From contig UGGN01000001.1 in assembly GCA_900450455.1 (NCBI GenBank), positions 1,240,001 to 1,304,000 of the forward strand: 64,000 bases of DNA. The letters run 5' to 3'. The notes below the pieces were generated by a model. The model saw nothing but the letters and a program-made list of their open reading frames with translations. It was not told the DNA's origin and searched no databases. Within the stretch, counting starts at the first letter, position 1; each line of letters starts with the position of its first letter. This document shows positions 1 to 8,611 of the stretch, piece after piece. The translations under genes were made by a program, and so were the position numbers. The DNA comes from [Eubacterium] infirmum. Lineage in GTDB: Bacteria; Bacillota; Clostridia; Peptostreptococcales; Anaerovoracaceae.

Positions 1-542
1 ATAGAGCTGTTGGCTACAAGATGATCAGAAATGGTATAGGATGTGGTGATGAGCATAAGCTTATCGAGATGCTAAACGAGACTAATATTGACTTTAGAAA
101 CTCACATATCTATCTGGACGGTGAAGATGTGAGTGGATTTATAAGAACACCTGAAGTTTCGATGATGGCCTCTGAGTGCTCCAAGCTGGCAATTGTAAGA
201 AACAAGCTTGTTGCAATCCAAAAGGAGATGGGCAAGAGCAAGAGCCTTGTCATGGATGGTAGGGATATCTGTACCAATGTAATGCCTAATGCAGAGTTCA
301 AGTTTTTCATAACTGCTTCTGCAGATGAGAGAGCGAGACGCAGATATAAGGAACTTATAGAAAAAGGTGAGGTTGTTAGCTTTGAGAATGTACTGAATGA
401 CATAAATCAAAGGGACTATAACGACACTCATAGAAAACTGAATCCCCTAATGGCTGCTGATGATGCAATCGTTTTGGATACTACGGGAATGAACATAGAC
501 GAGGTTATAGATTGTCTTAAGTCTTATATAAGCGGTAAATAG
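1..542 (+). CDS. cmk: Cytidylate kinase, 3' part (5' end outside window)
   Basis: Cytidylate kinase phosphorylates CMP and dCMP with ATP in pyrimidine nucleotide salvage, in the cytoplasm. The open frame runs in from the left edge (first full codon at base 3) with RAVGYKMIRNG, which matches the family segment just after the P-loop region, so the N-terminal P-loop lies outside the window. The VMDGRDI stretch and the RRRYKEL lid-type arginines are family hallmarks. The Met codon at 21 is internal, not the start. The gene ends 120 bp before radC, and a promoter-like sequence lies in that gap. Confidence 0.93.
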   Translation, partial: RAVGYKMIRNGIGCGDEHKLIEMLNETNIDFRNSHIYLDGEDVSGFIRTPEVSMMASECSKLAIVRNKLVAIQKEMGKSKSLVMDGRDICTNVMPNAEFKFFITASADERARRRYKELIEKGEVVSFENVLNDINQRDYNDTHRKLNPLMAADDAIVLDTTGMNIDEVIDCLKSYISGK

Positions 543-586
543 CAAATGAGAAGTTCACTTTTTATATGTAAAACTTAATAATAAAC

Positions 587-616
587 ATGGCATGAGCGAT
601 ATTTTAATGATATAAT
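587..616 (+). promoter_or_regulatory. Putative promoter of the radC-mre operon
   Basis: A perfect TATAAT (611-616) lies 18 bp after ATGGCA (587-592), which matches TTGACA at four of six positions. It lies between cmk and radC, so it may drive the shape operon. The -35 is weak. Confidence 0.45.
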
Positions 617-665
617 ATAGGGTGAATTTGAATTTAATTAAAGATTGTCGGTAAGAGAGGATTCA

Positions 666-1340
666 TTGAAAATTAAATATTTACCGCAATCGGAAAGACC
701 CGAAGAACGGGCCTTTTCATATGGAGTTGGGTCTCTATCCAATACCGAACTTATAGCTCTGATAATAAGAACCGGAACGAAGGATATTTCGGCTCTTGAG
801 CTTGCCAATAAGCTCATTAACGAGTTTGAATCCGGTATTTACGGAATATCTTCTGCGAGTCCCAAGGAACTTGAGAACTTTTATGGTATAGGTAAGAGCA
901 AAGCCTGTGCAATCGCTGCATCTGCAGAGATAGGAAGGAGACTTACTCAGAAGAAAATCAGCATGACGACGATAAACTCAGCAGACGATGTCGCAGGATT
1001 CATGATGCCTGAGCTAAGACATCTGAAGAAGGAGTGTTTTGTCAGTCTGCTTATGGATGTAAAGGGAAAAGTATTCCACATCGACAGAGTATCAGTCGGT
1101 GAACTGAGCGGAGCACCGGCACATCCTAGAGAAGTTTTTACTATAGCGGTGAGGATGAGTGCAGCATCTGTAATATTTGTTCACAATCACCCAAGCGGTG
1201 ATTCCAGTCCGAGCAATGAGGATGTAATTACTACTAAAAGGCTCTGCGAATCAGGGAAAATACTCGGGATAAAAGTGCTCGATCATGTGATAATTGGTGA
1301 TGGAGAGTATACAAGCATGGCGGATATGGGAATTATATAG
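666..1340 (+). CDS. radC: RadC/JAB-domain protein
   Basis: RadC family protein of unsettled function, historically linked to DNA repair. The N-terminal third has a helix-hairpin-helix segment (FYGIGKSKACAIAA). The C-terminal half is a JAB/MPN metalloprotease-like fold, with the HNHPSGD...SNED zinc motif near residue 176. A longer reading is possible from a TTG at 645. I prefer the TTG at 666 because GAGAGG (655-660) is correctly spaced before it and the protein then begins (M)KIKYLPQSERPEER, the usual RadC N-terminus. It is the first gene before mreB, a common placement in Firmicutes, and mreB follows after 44 bp. Confidence 0.9.
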   Translation: MKIKYLPQSERPEERAFSYGVGSLSNTELIALIIRTGTKDISALELANKLINEFESGIYGISSASPKELENFYGIGKSKACAIAASAEIGRRLTQKKISMTTINSADDVAGFMMPELRHLKKECFVSLLMDVKGKVFHIDRVSVGELSGAPAHPREVFTIAVRMSAASVIFVHNHPSGDSSPSNEDVITTKRLCESGKILGIKVLDHVIIGDGEYTSMADMGII

Positions 1341-1384
1341 AAGACCGTGCAAATGTACATTTGATATACTACGGAGGTAAAATA

Positions 1385-2425
1385 ATGTTGAATTTTTTAT
1401 CAGCAAAGGATATGGGTATTGATTTAGGTACTGCAAATACGCTGATTTACATTAAGGATAATGGAATTGTCTTAAACGAACCGTCAGTAATTGCGTTAGA
1501 CAAGAGACGCAACCTTACTTTAGCTGTCGGAGATGATGCCAAGGAAATGATTGGTAAAGCGCCGGCTAACATAATGGTCGTAAGACCTCTTCAGGATGGA
1601 GTAATTTCTGATTTTGACAGAACCGGAGATATGCTTAGAGCTTTTATTGATAAGGCTGTCGGAAACAAAATCAAGAACTTTAGAGTAGTTGTTGGCGTTC
1701 CAAGCGGAGTTACCGAAGTAGAGAAAAGAGCGGTTGAAGGTGTAGTAAGACAGATGGGCGCATCTGAGGTTTACATACTTGAAGAACCGATGGCTGCAGC
1801 AATCGGCGCCGGCCTCGATGTTGATAGTTCCACAGCATGCATGATATGTGATATTGGTGGAGGAACAACAGACATCGCCATTATAGCACTTGGCGGTATC
1901 GTAGCCAGCACATCGATAAGACATGCCGGAGATAAGTTCAATGAAGCTATCATTCAGTATGTACGCAAGAGATATGCTTTATTGATCGGTGAGAAAACGG
2001 CTGAAATGCTCAAGGTTGAAGCAGGTGCAGCTTGCCTTGATATCGACGAGAACGGTGATGAGGTTATTAAAACTGTTCAAGCCAGCGGTCGTGATATTAT
2101 CTCGGGACTGCCTAAGAGCATAGAAGTAACAAACAGAGATATTATGCTTGGATTACAGGAGTCTGTAGATATAGTCATAGACGGAATAAAAGCTACAATA
2201 GAAAAAGCACCACCGGAAATTGCCGCTGACATAGCATCAAACGGGATGGTTCTCTCAGGTGGTGGTGGAAGAATTTACAATCTTGATAAGCTGATAGAGA
2301 AGAGAACCAGTATCAAGGCTACAGTTGCCGAAAACGCGTTTGAGGCAGTTGCCCTTGGAACCGGAATGAGTCTAAATAATATAGAAACCCTTAAGATTCA
2401 TGCCTCCAGTGTGAAACGTAGATAG
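1385..2425 (+). CDS. mreB: Rod shape-determining protein MreB
   Basis: Bacterial actin that forms membrane-associated filaments and guides the elongation peptidoglycan machinery. Actin-fold nucleotide motifs are visible: phosphate 1 (DLGTANTLIY) near the N-terminus, phosphate 2 (DIGGGTTDIA) in the middle and the adenosine motif (LSGGGGRIYNLD) near residue 290. Length is 346 aa, normal for the family. The ATG at 1385 has GGAGGT at 1373-1378; the in-frame TTG at 1361 lies upstream of that site and is rejected. It is followed by mreC, mreD and the elongation transpeptidase, forming the classic shape operon. Confidence 0.97.
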   Translation: MLNFLSAKDMGIDLGTANTLIYIKDNGIVLNEPSVIALDKRRNLTLAVGDDAKEMIGKAPANIMVVRPLQDGVISDFDRTGDMLRAFIDKAVGNKIKNFRVVVGVPSGVTEVEKRAVEGVVRQMGASEVYILEEPMAAAIGAGLDVDSSTACMICDIGGGTTDIAIIALGGIVASTSIRHAGDKFNEAIIQYVRKRYALLIGEKTAEMLKVEAGAACLDIDENGDEVIKTVQASGRDIISGLPKSIEVTNRDIMLGLQESVDIVIDGIKATIEKAPPEIAADIASNGMVLSGGGGRIYNLDKLIEKRTSIKATVAENAFEAVALGTGMSLNNIETLKIHASSVKRR

Positions 2426-2445
2426 GTAGGAAGTGAGAAACGCAA

Positions 2446-3255
2446 ATGAAATTTATAAAGGGACATAAACTGGTTAGCGTGTTACTTTCATTATTATTTG
2501 CGGCGATCATTATTTTGACACTTACCTTTTCAATTGGAAGTTCAGGTAGCGGTGTTTTTAATCGCTTATATATTGCTATAGAAAAACCTATGACATCCTT
2601 GGGCAGTACGCTCAGGGATAATTTAGGTGGTGTGTTCTCGTATAGACAGCTTATGAAGGAAAACGAGAAGCTGAAAGAAGAAAACAGCAAGCTGAAGCAG
2701 CAGATAAACCAAATGACTTTGACTGCAAACGAGCTTCAGAAGCTGAAGGCTCTTGAGAAAGCGCTCAACTATGACTTTATCAAAGGGGAATCTGATATAG
2801 TGACCGCTAAGATTACATCCTTTGATGGAACAAACTGGACAAATTCGTTTGTTATCGATAGAGGTAGCGAAAGCAAAATCAAAAAAGGAAACATAGTAAT
2901 ATACGGACAAGGTCTTGTGGGTAAGGTAATTGCTACAGGAAAGGGTTGGTCAAAGATTCTGCCGATAATAGATGTATCCAGTAGAATAAGCTTCTGCACT
3001 CAGGATAACAAGAAGACATTGGGAATACTTGAGTCTTCGAGCAACGGTTCTCTAACCGGATACATGTTGGATAGCAAGTCGGATGTTAGCGAGGGGGATA
3101 CTATCATAACATCAGGGATGGGTGAATACCCTGCAGGAATCATAATAGGTAAGGTTTCAAAAACCAGATATGATAGTGATAAGCAACTTCTAAAGGTAGA
3201 GATAAAACCGGAGACGGACTTTTCATCCATAGATAGAGTGAGCGTGATACTATGA
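2446..3255 (+). CDS. mreC: Rod shape-determining protein MreC
   Basis: Membrane-anchored scaffold that links MreB to PBP2 on the outer face of the membrane. The protein has a short cytoplasmic N-terminus, one membrane helix (residues about 9-28) and a coiled coil rich in Lys/Glu/Leu (about 65-110). The beta-rich MreC domain follows, with the typical GSESKIKKGN and GLVGKV stretches. Length is 269 aa, normal. The gene starts 20 bp after mreB, and its stop overlaps the mreD start (ATGA), which suggests translational coupling. Confidence 0.95.
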   Translation: MKFIKGHKLVSVLLSLLFAAIIILTLTFSIGSSGSGVFNRLYIAIEKPMTSLGSTLRDNLGGVFSYRQLMKENEKLKEENSKLKQQINQMTLTANELQKLKALEKALNYDFIKGESDIVTAKITSFDGTNWTNSFVIDRGSESKIKKGNIVIYGQGLVGKVIATGKGWSKILPIIDVSSRISFCTQDNKKTLGILESSSNGSLTGYMLDSKSDVSEGDTIITSGMGEYPAGIIIGKVSKTRYDSDKQLLKVEIKPETDFSSIDRVSVIL

Positions 3256-3755
3256 GGCTAAAGACTTATATTATTGTGTGTTCGATAGTCTTTGTACTTC
3301 AGACGTTTATAACAAGTCTACTGCCATTGGTTAGAGGTGTAGATCCATTGCTTTGCATAATACTTGCAGTTGTATTCATATTCCAGGAAGAGGATTTGAT
3401 TAAGCCGATTGTGGTTACAGCGTTTTTTTCGCTTGCTAAAGATCTATTCTTTAACCAATATATCGGGGTAAGCGTTATAAGTTTGATAGTGGCTGTAAGC
3501 TTTGTGCTTTTTATAAGGAAAACAATAAACACGGAGAGCCTTGTGACTGATGCGGGAATCAGCGCCATAGCTATAATGACATACAGCAGTTGCTACTGGC
3601 TTATGTACAGGCTACTCGGATCACCATACACATATTTTTATATGCTTAAGAGACTACCGCTTGTCTTGATAATAGAGGTTGTTATAACAGAAGTTATTTT
3701 ATATTTTCTGATTAACAAGGTCGTGCAAGCACGTAGAGACGGATATTTCAAATGA
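3252..3755 (+). CDS. mreD: Rod shape-determining protein MreD
   Basis: Small integral membrane protein of the elongasome, 167 aa, with about five hydrophobic helices and few conserved polar residues. Identification rests on size, hydrophobicity and position between mreC and the PBP2 gene. The start overlaps the mreC stop by four bases, and the stop overlaps the PBP2 start in the same way, so the three genes are probably translationally coupled. Confidence 0.9.
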   Translation: MRLKTYIIVCSIVFVLQTFITSLLPLVRGVDPLLCIILAVVFIFQEEDLIKPIVVTAFFSLAKDLFFNQYIGVSVISLIVAVSFVLFIRKTINTESLVTDAGISAIAIMTYSSCYWLMYRLLGSPYTYFYMLKRLPLVLIIEVVITEVILYFLINKVVQARRDGYFK

Positions 3756-6490
3756 ATGAACACAATAGAAAAATAAATCTGAGATACAAGTACATAATAA
3801 GCCTGATTATTTTGTTGATGCTCGCTTTGATAGTGCGTCTTTTTGTCATAACCATAATCGAACATAGGACATGGAAGGATGCTGCAACAAAGCAGTCGAC
3901 TAAGACCATATATACATCTGCTCCTAGAGGAAATATATATGACAGAAACGGCAATTTGCTTGCCGGAAATAAGCAGATTTTTACCGCGGTTTTCAATGCT
4001 AGCGGTCTTGACAGTGACGAGATAAACAAATCTGCACTTAAGCTTTTGAACAAGCTTGAGGAAAACGGCGATGAGTACACAGATGATTTTCCTGTTTTGA
4101 TAAGTGATAGCGGAAAATTTAGCTATAAGTTCGACTCTGACCTGAACGTATGGCTTGAGAAAAATGGATATGCAAAGGGTACGACTGCACAACAAGTATT
4201 CAATGCGGTAAAAACCGAGTACAATATCGACAAGAAGCTCGACAGATACGAAGCAGCAAAGGTTCTTGAGAAGAAACATAATGTTCGACTTCCGATAAAT
4301 GTCAGAAGCATGAAATTCATATATACTCTCCAGAAGGAGAACTTTCTTAGCAGATTCGGATTCAGCGATGATGAGATTGAGAAGGGTATAAGTGCATCGG
4401 AGTGCTTTGAGGGAATGAGAAAGTACTTTGGAATCGAAAAGTCACTGAGTAATTCTGAGGCAAGAAAAATTTTTATAGTAAGAAACAAAATTGTAGATAG
4501 CGGTAGCCAGAAGTATATGCCGGTTACTGTTGCGAAAAATATAAGTCAGAAGAGTGTAATTTATTTTGAGGAAAATGGCATCAAAGGCGTGTCGGTTTCA
4601 TCTGAGACTCAAAGATATTATCCTAACGGAAGTTTGGGAGCTCATATCATTGGATACATGGGTGCAATATCGGAGGATAAGGCTGAGGACTATTCCAAGA
4701 AGGGATATTTGAGCACTGATCTAATCGGTCAGGATGGCATTGAGGCGGCTTTGGAGAACAAGCTACGCGGCAAGGCCGGTATCAAGACTGTAGTTGTAGA
4801 TAGCTCAGGAAACTATGTTTCGACAATTAGTGAGACAAGCAGTCAAAAGGGTAAGGATGCATACCTTACTATAGATAGAAATCTTCAGTCAGCAGTGGAA
4901 GCCAGCCTTGAGAAAACTGTAAGTGGAATACCGACATGTAACAGTGGTGCTGCGATAGTATTAGATGTAAAGACCGGAGATGTTCTTGCTATGGCGAGCT
5001 ATCCTACCTTTGATCTCAACTCATTTGCTGATGGCATAAGTGCAAGTGAATGGGCATCTGTGCAGGCGGAAAACCCAAGAGATCCTTTCTCGGCGGCGCC
5101 ACTATATAACAATGCTACAAAGGCTTCGGCAGCGCCCGGGTCTACATTTAAGCCTATAACAGGTCTTGTTGCTCTCGAATGTGGACTTAATCCAAACCTA
5201 AAGATTTGGGATAAAGGTCATGTAGATATAGGCGGAAGATCATTTGGTTGCTACTCTTGGAATACGTATAAGAGAACCGACGGATACGAGGATCTTGAGT
5301 GGGGAATTGGTAATTCGTGTAACTATTACTTTGCGTGCATTGCAACGGGAAAAGACTGGGGCAATGGTGCAAGCCTGGGATATAGCAAGGAAATTACCAT
5401 AGATGCTATACTTCAGAGAGCTAAGGACTTAGGTCTTGGCGAAAAAACAGGAATAGAAATAGGAGAGACGGTTAGGGAGCCTGTGTCCAAGGAAAGCAAG
5501 ATGAAAAGCTACAAGGTAGCTGTTTGGAATGCAATTTATAATAAGGCTCATGTTTATTTCCCTAAGAGTGTATATGATAACGAAAAGAAGTTATACAAAA
5601 ACATTGATACAATAACATCATGGATAGAGGAAAACCCGTCTTACTCAGAACTTCAGAAGCGAATTGAAAGTCAGACTGATGTGAAGAAGAATCAGGTTGA
5701 GGACTGTGCTCAGATGGTTAAGTTCGATTACTTTAACCAAGCAAGTTGGGGAACATACGATGTATTCAACTTATCCATAGGACAGGGAGATAACAACTAT
5801 ACTCCTATTCAGTTGGCAAACTACGCTGCAACGCTAGCAAACCACGGAATGCGTAACAAGGTTAGCATTGTCTATGGTGTTGAAAGCGAGGGTAGAACTG
5901 TAAAGCCGGATGCTAAGAATATAAACATAAGTGAAGACAACCGCAAAGCAGTAATTAAGGGTATGCGTAGAGTATGCCTTTCCGGAACACTTTCAACGGC
6001 TCTTAAGAATTATCCTGTAGAGGTTGTGGGTAAGACGGGTACTGCTCAGTATCAGGCTATTAAACAGCCTAAGGACGAGGCGGAGTACGTAAAAAATAAT
6101 TTAGATAAAATAAATCAGCTTGCGGGCACAAATCTAACATATGAGCAGGTTGAGGCCAAGGCCAAGGAGCTCATGAAGACAGATGCTAAAAAGTATCCTA
6201 CTGATTATGCAGCAATAGATGGCGCTTTGATAGAGCTGAGTGATCATAAGATTAACTACGGAATAATAAATAAATTTAAAGGGACCTACGAGGATTTCGC
6301 GTGGATTATAGCCATGGCACCTGCGGATGATCCTAAAATAGCAATAGTTATGATGCTGCCTGAGGGAGGGCTTGCATCAAATGCAGGCGACGGAATCAAA
6401 GACATTTTGGATGCTTACTTTAAAACAAGCGATGAGTCGAGCTTGCCTTATTCGAACACGGATAATACGGGTAAAAATAGCATTCAGTGA
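3752..6490 (+). CDS. mrdA: Penicillin-binding protein 2 (elongation transpeptidase)
   Basis: Class B PBP that cross-links peptidoglycan during cell elongation, working with RodA. One N-terminal membrane helix (about residues 12-34) is followed by a dimerisation/pedestal domain starting APRGNIYDRNG and then the transpeptidase. The three active-site motifs are intact: STFK at 464-467, SCN at 522-524 and KTG at 761-763. At 912 aa it is much longer than the typical 600-720. Extra length lies in the pedestal (about 100-260), between SCN and KTG, and in an insert of about 75 residues just after KTGTAQ. It is coupled to mreD by an ATGA overlap, and minD follows after 29 bp. Confidence 0.95.
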   Translation: MNEHNRKINLRYKYIISLIILLMLALIVRLFVITIIEHRTWKDAATKQSTKTIYTSAPRGNIYDRNGNLLAGNKQIFTAVFNASGLDSDEINKSALKLLNKLEENGDEYTDDFPVLISDSGKFSYKFDSDLNVWLEKNGYAKGTTAQQVFNAVKTEYNIDKKLDRYEAAKVLEKKHNVRLPINVRSMKFIYTLQKENFLSRFGFSDDEIEKGISASECFEGMRKYFGIEKSLSNSEARKIFIVRNKIVDSGSQKYMPVTVAKNISQKSVIYFEENGIKGVSVSSETQRYYPNGSLGAHIIGYMGAISEDKAEDYSKKGYLSTDLIGQDGIEAALENKLRGKAGIKTVVVDSSGNYVSTISETSSQKGKDAYLTIDRNLQSAVEASLEKTVSGIPTCNSGAAIVLDVKTGDVLAMASYPTFDLNSFADGISASEWASVQAENPRDPFSAAPLYNNATKASAAPGSTFKPITGLVALECGLNPNLKIWDKGHVDIGGRSFGCYSWNTYKRTDGYEDLEWGIGNSCNYYFACIATGKDWGNGASLGYSKEITIDAILQRAKDLGLGEKTGIEIGETVREPVSKESKMKSYKVAVWNAIYNKAHVYFPKSVYDNEKKLYKNIDTITSWIEENPSYSELQKRIESQTDVKKNQVEDCAQMVKFDYFNQASWGTYDVFNLSIGQGDNNYTPIQLANYAATLANHGMRNKVSIVYGVESEGRTVKPDAKNINISEDNRKAVIKGMRRVCLSGTLSTALKNYPVEVVGKTGTAQYQAIKQPKDEAEYVKNNLDKINQLAGTNLTYEQVEAKAKELMKTDAKKYPTDYAAIDGALIELSDHKINYGIINKFKGTYEDFAWIIAMAPADDPKIAIVMMLPEGGLASNAGDGIKDILDAYFKTSDESSLPYSNTDNTGKNSIQ

Positions 6491-6519
6491 GTCTGATGTA
6501 ATTATAAGTGGAGGAATAA

Positions 6520-7281
6520 ATGGGAAAGGTGTATGTCGTTTCATCAGGTAAGGGTGGAACAGGAAAGACAATGTTTGCGGTTAACTTCGGCTCAATGCTC
6601 GCAAAGAGAGGAAAGAGTGTTGTCTTGATTGACCTTGATATGGGACTTAGAAACCTGGATTTATATTTTGGTCTAGAGAACAATGTTGTTTACGATGTTC
6701 ATGATGTTTTGACCGGTATGTGCAGAATCAAGCAGGCACTGATTCGTGATAAGAGATTTGACGATTTATATATTATGGCATCATCTCCTGAGAGGGATGA
6801 TGGGTATCTCACACCGCTTCATATGAAGGTGCTCTGTGAAAAACTAAAGAATATCTACGACTATGTAATAATAGATGCACCTTCCGGAATAGATGACGGA
6901 CTGGTAATTGCAAGTGCCGGAGCTGATGAGGCGATAATCATTTCAAGTCCTGATTACTCAGCGATAAGAGATGCTGATAATCTGGATAGGCAGCTTGTCG
7001 GGATGGGTATAGATAAGAGACACCTTGTTATAAATAATGTCGAGGCAGAGCTCATGGCATCCGGGTATTCACCTAAGCTGAGGGAGATTACAGCTATGCT
7101 TAAACCAAGGCTTGCCGGAGTGATTCAGTCGGACGCAAACATAAGAATTTCAACAAATCTAGGCATTCCAATTGTACTTAAGGAAGGCACTTATATAGAA
7201 GAAAATTTCAATAACATATGTAATCGTATACTTGAGATTGAAGACCTTTCGGAAGAAATAAGACCTATAACTCAGCTTTGA
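6520..7281 (+). CDS. minD: MinD-like septum-site ATPase
   Basis: ParA/MinD-family ATPase, 253 aa. It has the deviant Walker A KGGTGKT (residues 11-17), switch I DLDMGLRNLD and switch II DAPSGID, the MinD rather than Soj/ParA form. In the Min system MinD binds the membrane and recruits MinC to inhibit division. Two things are odd. No minC lies between the PBP2 gene and minD, and no minE follows. The C-terminus (EIEDLSEEIRPITQL) is acidic and lacks the basic amphipathic membrane-targeting helix that normally ends MinD. It is the last gene of the shape operon, before a strong terminator. Confidence 0.88.
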   Translation: MGKVYVVSSGKGGTGKTMFAVNFGSMLAKRGKSVVLIDLDMGLRNLDLYFGLENNVVYDVHDVLTGMCRIKQALIRDKRFDDLYIMASSPERDDGYLTPLHMKVLCEKLKNIYDYVIIDAPSGIDDGLVIASAGADEAIIISSPDYSAIRDADNLDRQLVGMGIDKRHLVINNVEAELMASGYSPKLREITAMLKPRLAGVIQSDANIRISTNLGIPIVLKEGTYIEENFNNICNRILEIEDLSEEIRPITQL

Positions 7282-7310
7282 TATAGTTTTATAGATAATA
7301 AGTAAACAAA

Positions 7311-7351
7311 ATGGGGTAAGCGGAATTTTCCGTATACCCCATACTTTTTTG
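7311..7351. terminator. Bidirectional terminator between minD and rodA
   Basis: A near-perfect hairpin: ATGGGGTA and GCGGAA pair with TTCCGT and TACCCCAT around a TT loop. It is followed by ACTTTTTT on the plus strand and by a TTTTG tract on the minus strand. It separates two convergent genes and could serve both. Confidence 0.88.
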
Positions 7352-7366
7352 GTTTAACTTGATTCG

Positions 7367-8476
7367 TCAAAGTTGGAAGTTTATTTTCTTGCTACGAACT
7401 GCTATATTTAGGACAAGTGCAACTGCAAGCATGTTAGATACTATAGATGAACCGCCGTAACTTAGGAACGGTAGTGTTATACCGGTTACCGGCATAAGAC
7501 CCATGGTCATTGCAATGTTTTCAAAAATCTGAAATACAAACATTCCGATAATACCTGAGATAATTAAAGCTCCGTAGAAATCTACTGCGTTTCTCAATAT
7601 ATTCATCATGCGAAGCAGTAAGACGAGGTATAGTGCGATGACAAAGAAACCGCCGAGTAATCCAAGCTCTTCACCTAGAACGGCAAAGAAGAAGTCGCTT
7701 GTCTGAACCGGTATGAAATCCAAACTTTTTTGTGTCCCGCCGAAGAGTCCTTTGCCAAAGAATCCTCCAGAGCCTATGGCTACCTTTGATTGCCAAACTT
7801 GGTAGTTACCCGGAAGCGATAAATTATCGGGATGAAGGAAAGCTTCTATTCTATCCTTCTGGTACTGTGCCATTGAGATGTAGCCTATAGGGACTAATGC
7901 AAATATCAAAGCGAAGAATTTTCCAAGCGCCTTGAGTTCAATGCCGGAAAAGAACATCATGAAGAGCCAAATAGAGGCAAATACCAGTGCACTTCCGAGA
8001 TCCTCCTTTAGTACGATGAGTATTATAGGGGAAGCAATAAGGACAGCTTTGACAAGGCATTTGAAGTTATATAGCTCATCTTTGTGCTCGTCTAGATATG
8101 AAGCCATGATAAGGATGAATAGGATCTTAACAAGTTCTGATGGCTGAAGTGTTATGAATCTTAGGTTTATCCAGGAACGCGCTGAGTTTATCTCTGTTCC
8201 AAGACCGGGTATATAAACTGTTAAAAGCGTGACTATGGCTATAGGGTAGAGGATTTTTCGCAAATTCTTAAAAATTGTGTAGTTATATCTAAGCGTGAAT
8301 AAAATTAGAAACACGCCTATTACATATGCAGCAAATTGTACTATTACACTTCTTGAGAGGAAGTTTGTATTTACAGTAGTACTACCTATGATAAGAATGC
8401 TGATAAGAGCAAAGATAACAACTATCGCGCATATGGTTTTATCAATATTTTTGTAAATATATGAAAAATAGTTCAT
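7367..8476 (-). CDS. rodA: RodA-type SEDS peptidoglycan polymerase
   Basis: SEDS-family glycosyltransferase that polymerises lipid II during elongation and partners with PBP2. The 369-aa protein has about ten membrane helices. Conserved SEDS segments are present: the ITLQPSELVKI motif, the LPGNYQVWQSKVAIGSGGFFGKG loop region (residues about 215-240) and the C-terminal LPFLSYGGSS. The start at 8476 follows a GAGGTG ribosome site. It is convergent with the operon that encodes its partner PBP2, and divergent from rny. Confidence 0.93.
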   Translation of the reverse strand: MNYFSYIYKNIDKTICAIVVIFALISILIIGSTTVNTNFLSRSVIVQFAAYVIGVFLILFTLRYNYTIFKNLRKILYPIAIVTLLTVYIPGLGTEINSARSWINLRFITLQPSELVKILFILIMASYLDEHKDELYNFKCLVKAVLIASPIILIVLKEDLGSALVFASIWLFMMFFSGIELKALGKFFALIFALVPIGYISMAQYQKDRIEAFLHPDNLSLPGNYQVWQSKVAIGSGGFFGKGLFGGTQKSLDFIPVQTSDFFFAVLGEELGLLGGFFVIALYLVLLLRMMNILRNAVDFYGALIISGIIGMFVFQIFENIAMTMGLMPVTGITLPFLSYGGSSIVSNMLAVALVLNIAVRSKKINFQL

Positions 8477-8495
8477 TCAATACACCTCAAGTTTC

Positions 8496-8525
8496 TTGAC
8501 ATATTGTCGTATCAAACATTATAAT
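8496..8525 (+). promoter_or_regulatory. Promoter of rny
   Basis: TTGACA (8496-8501) and TATAAT (8520-8525) are perfect boxes 18 bp apart, in the gap between divergent rodA and rny, about 85 bp before the rny start. Confidence 0.7.
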
Positions 8526-8611
8526 ATAATTTATGTGAGAATATCAAGGCATATTCTTTTTTTGAGCATGCCGTTCGTACATAATACAATTTTGATAAAG
8601 GAGGTGCTTCA

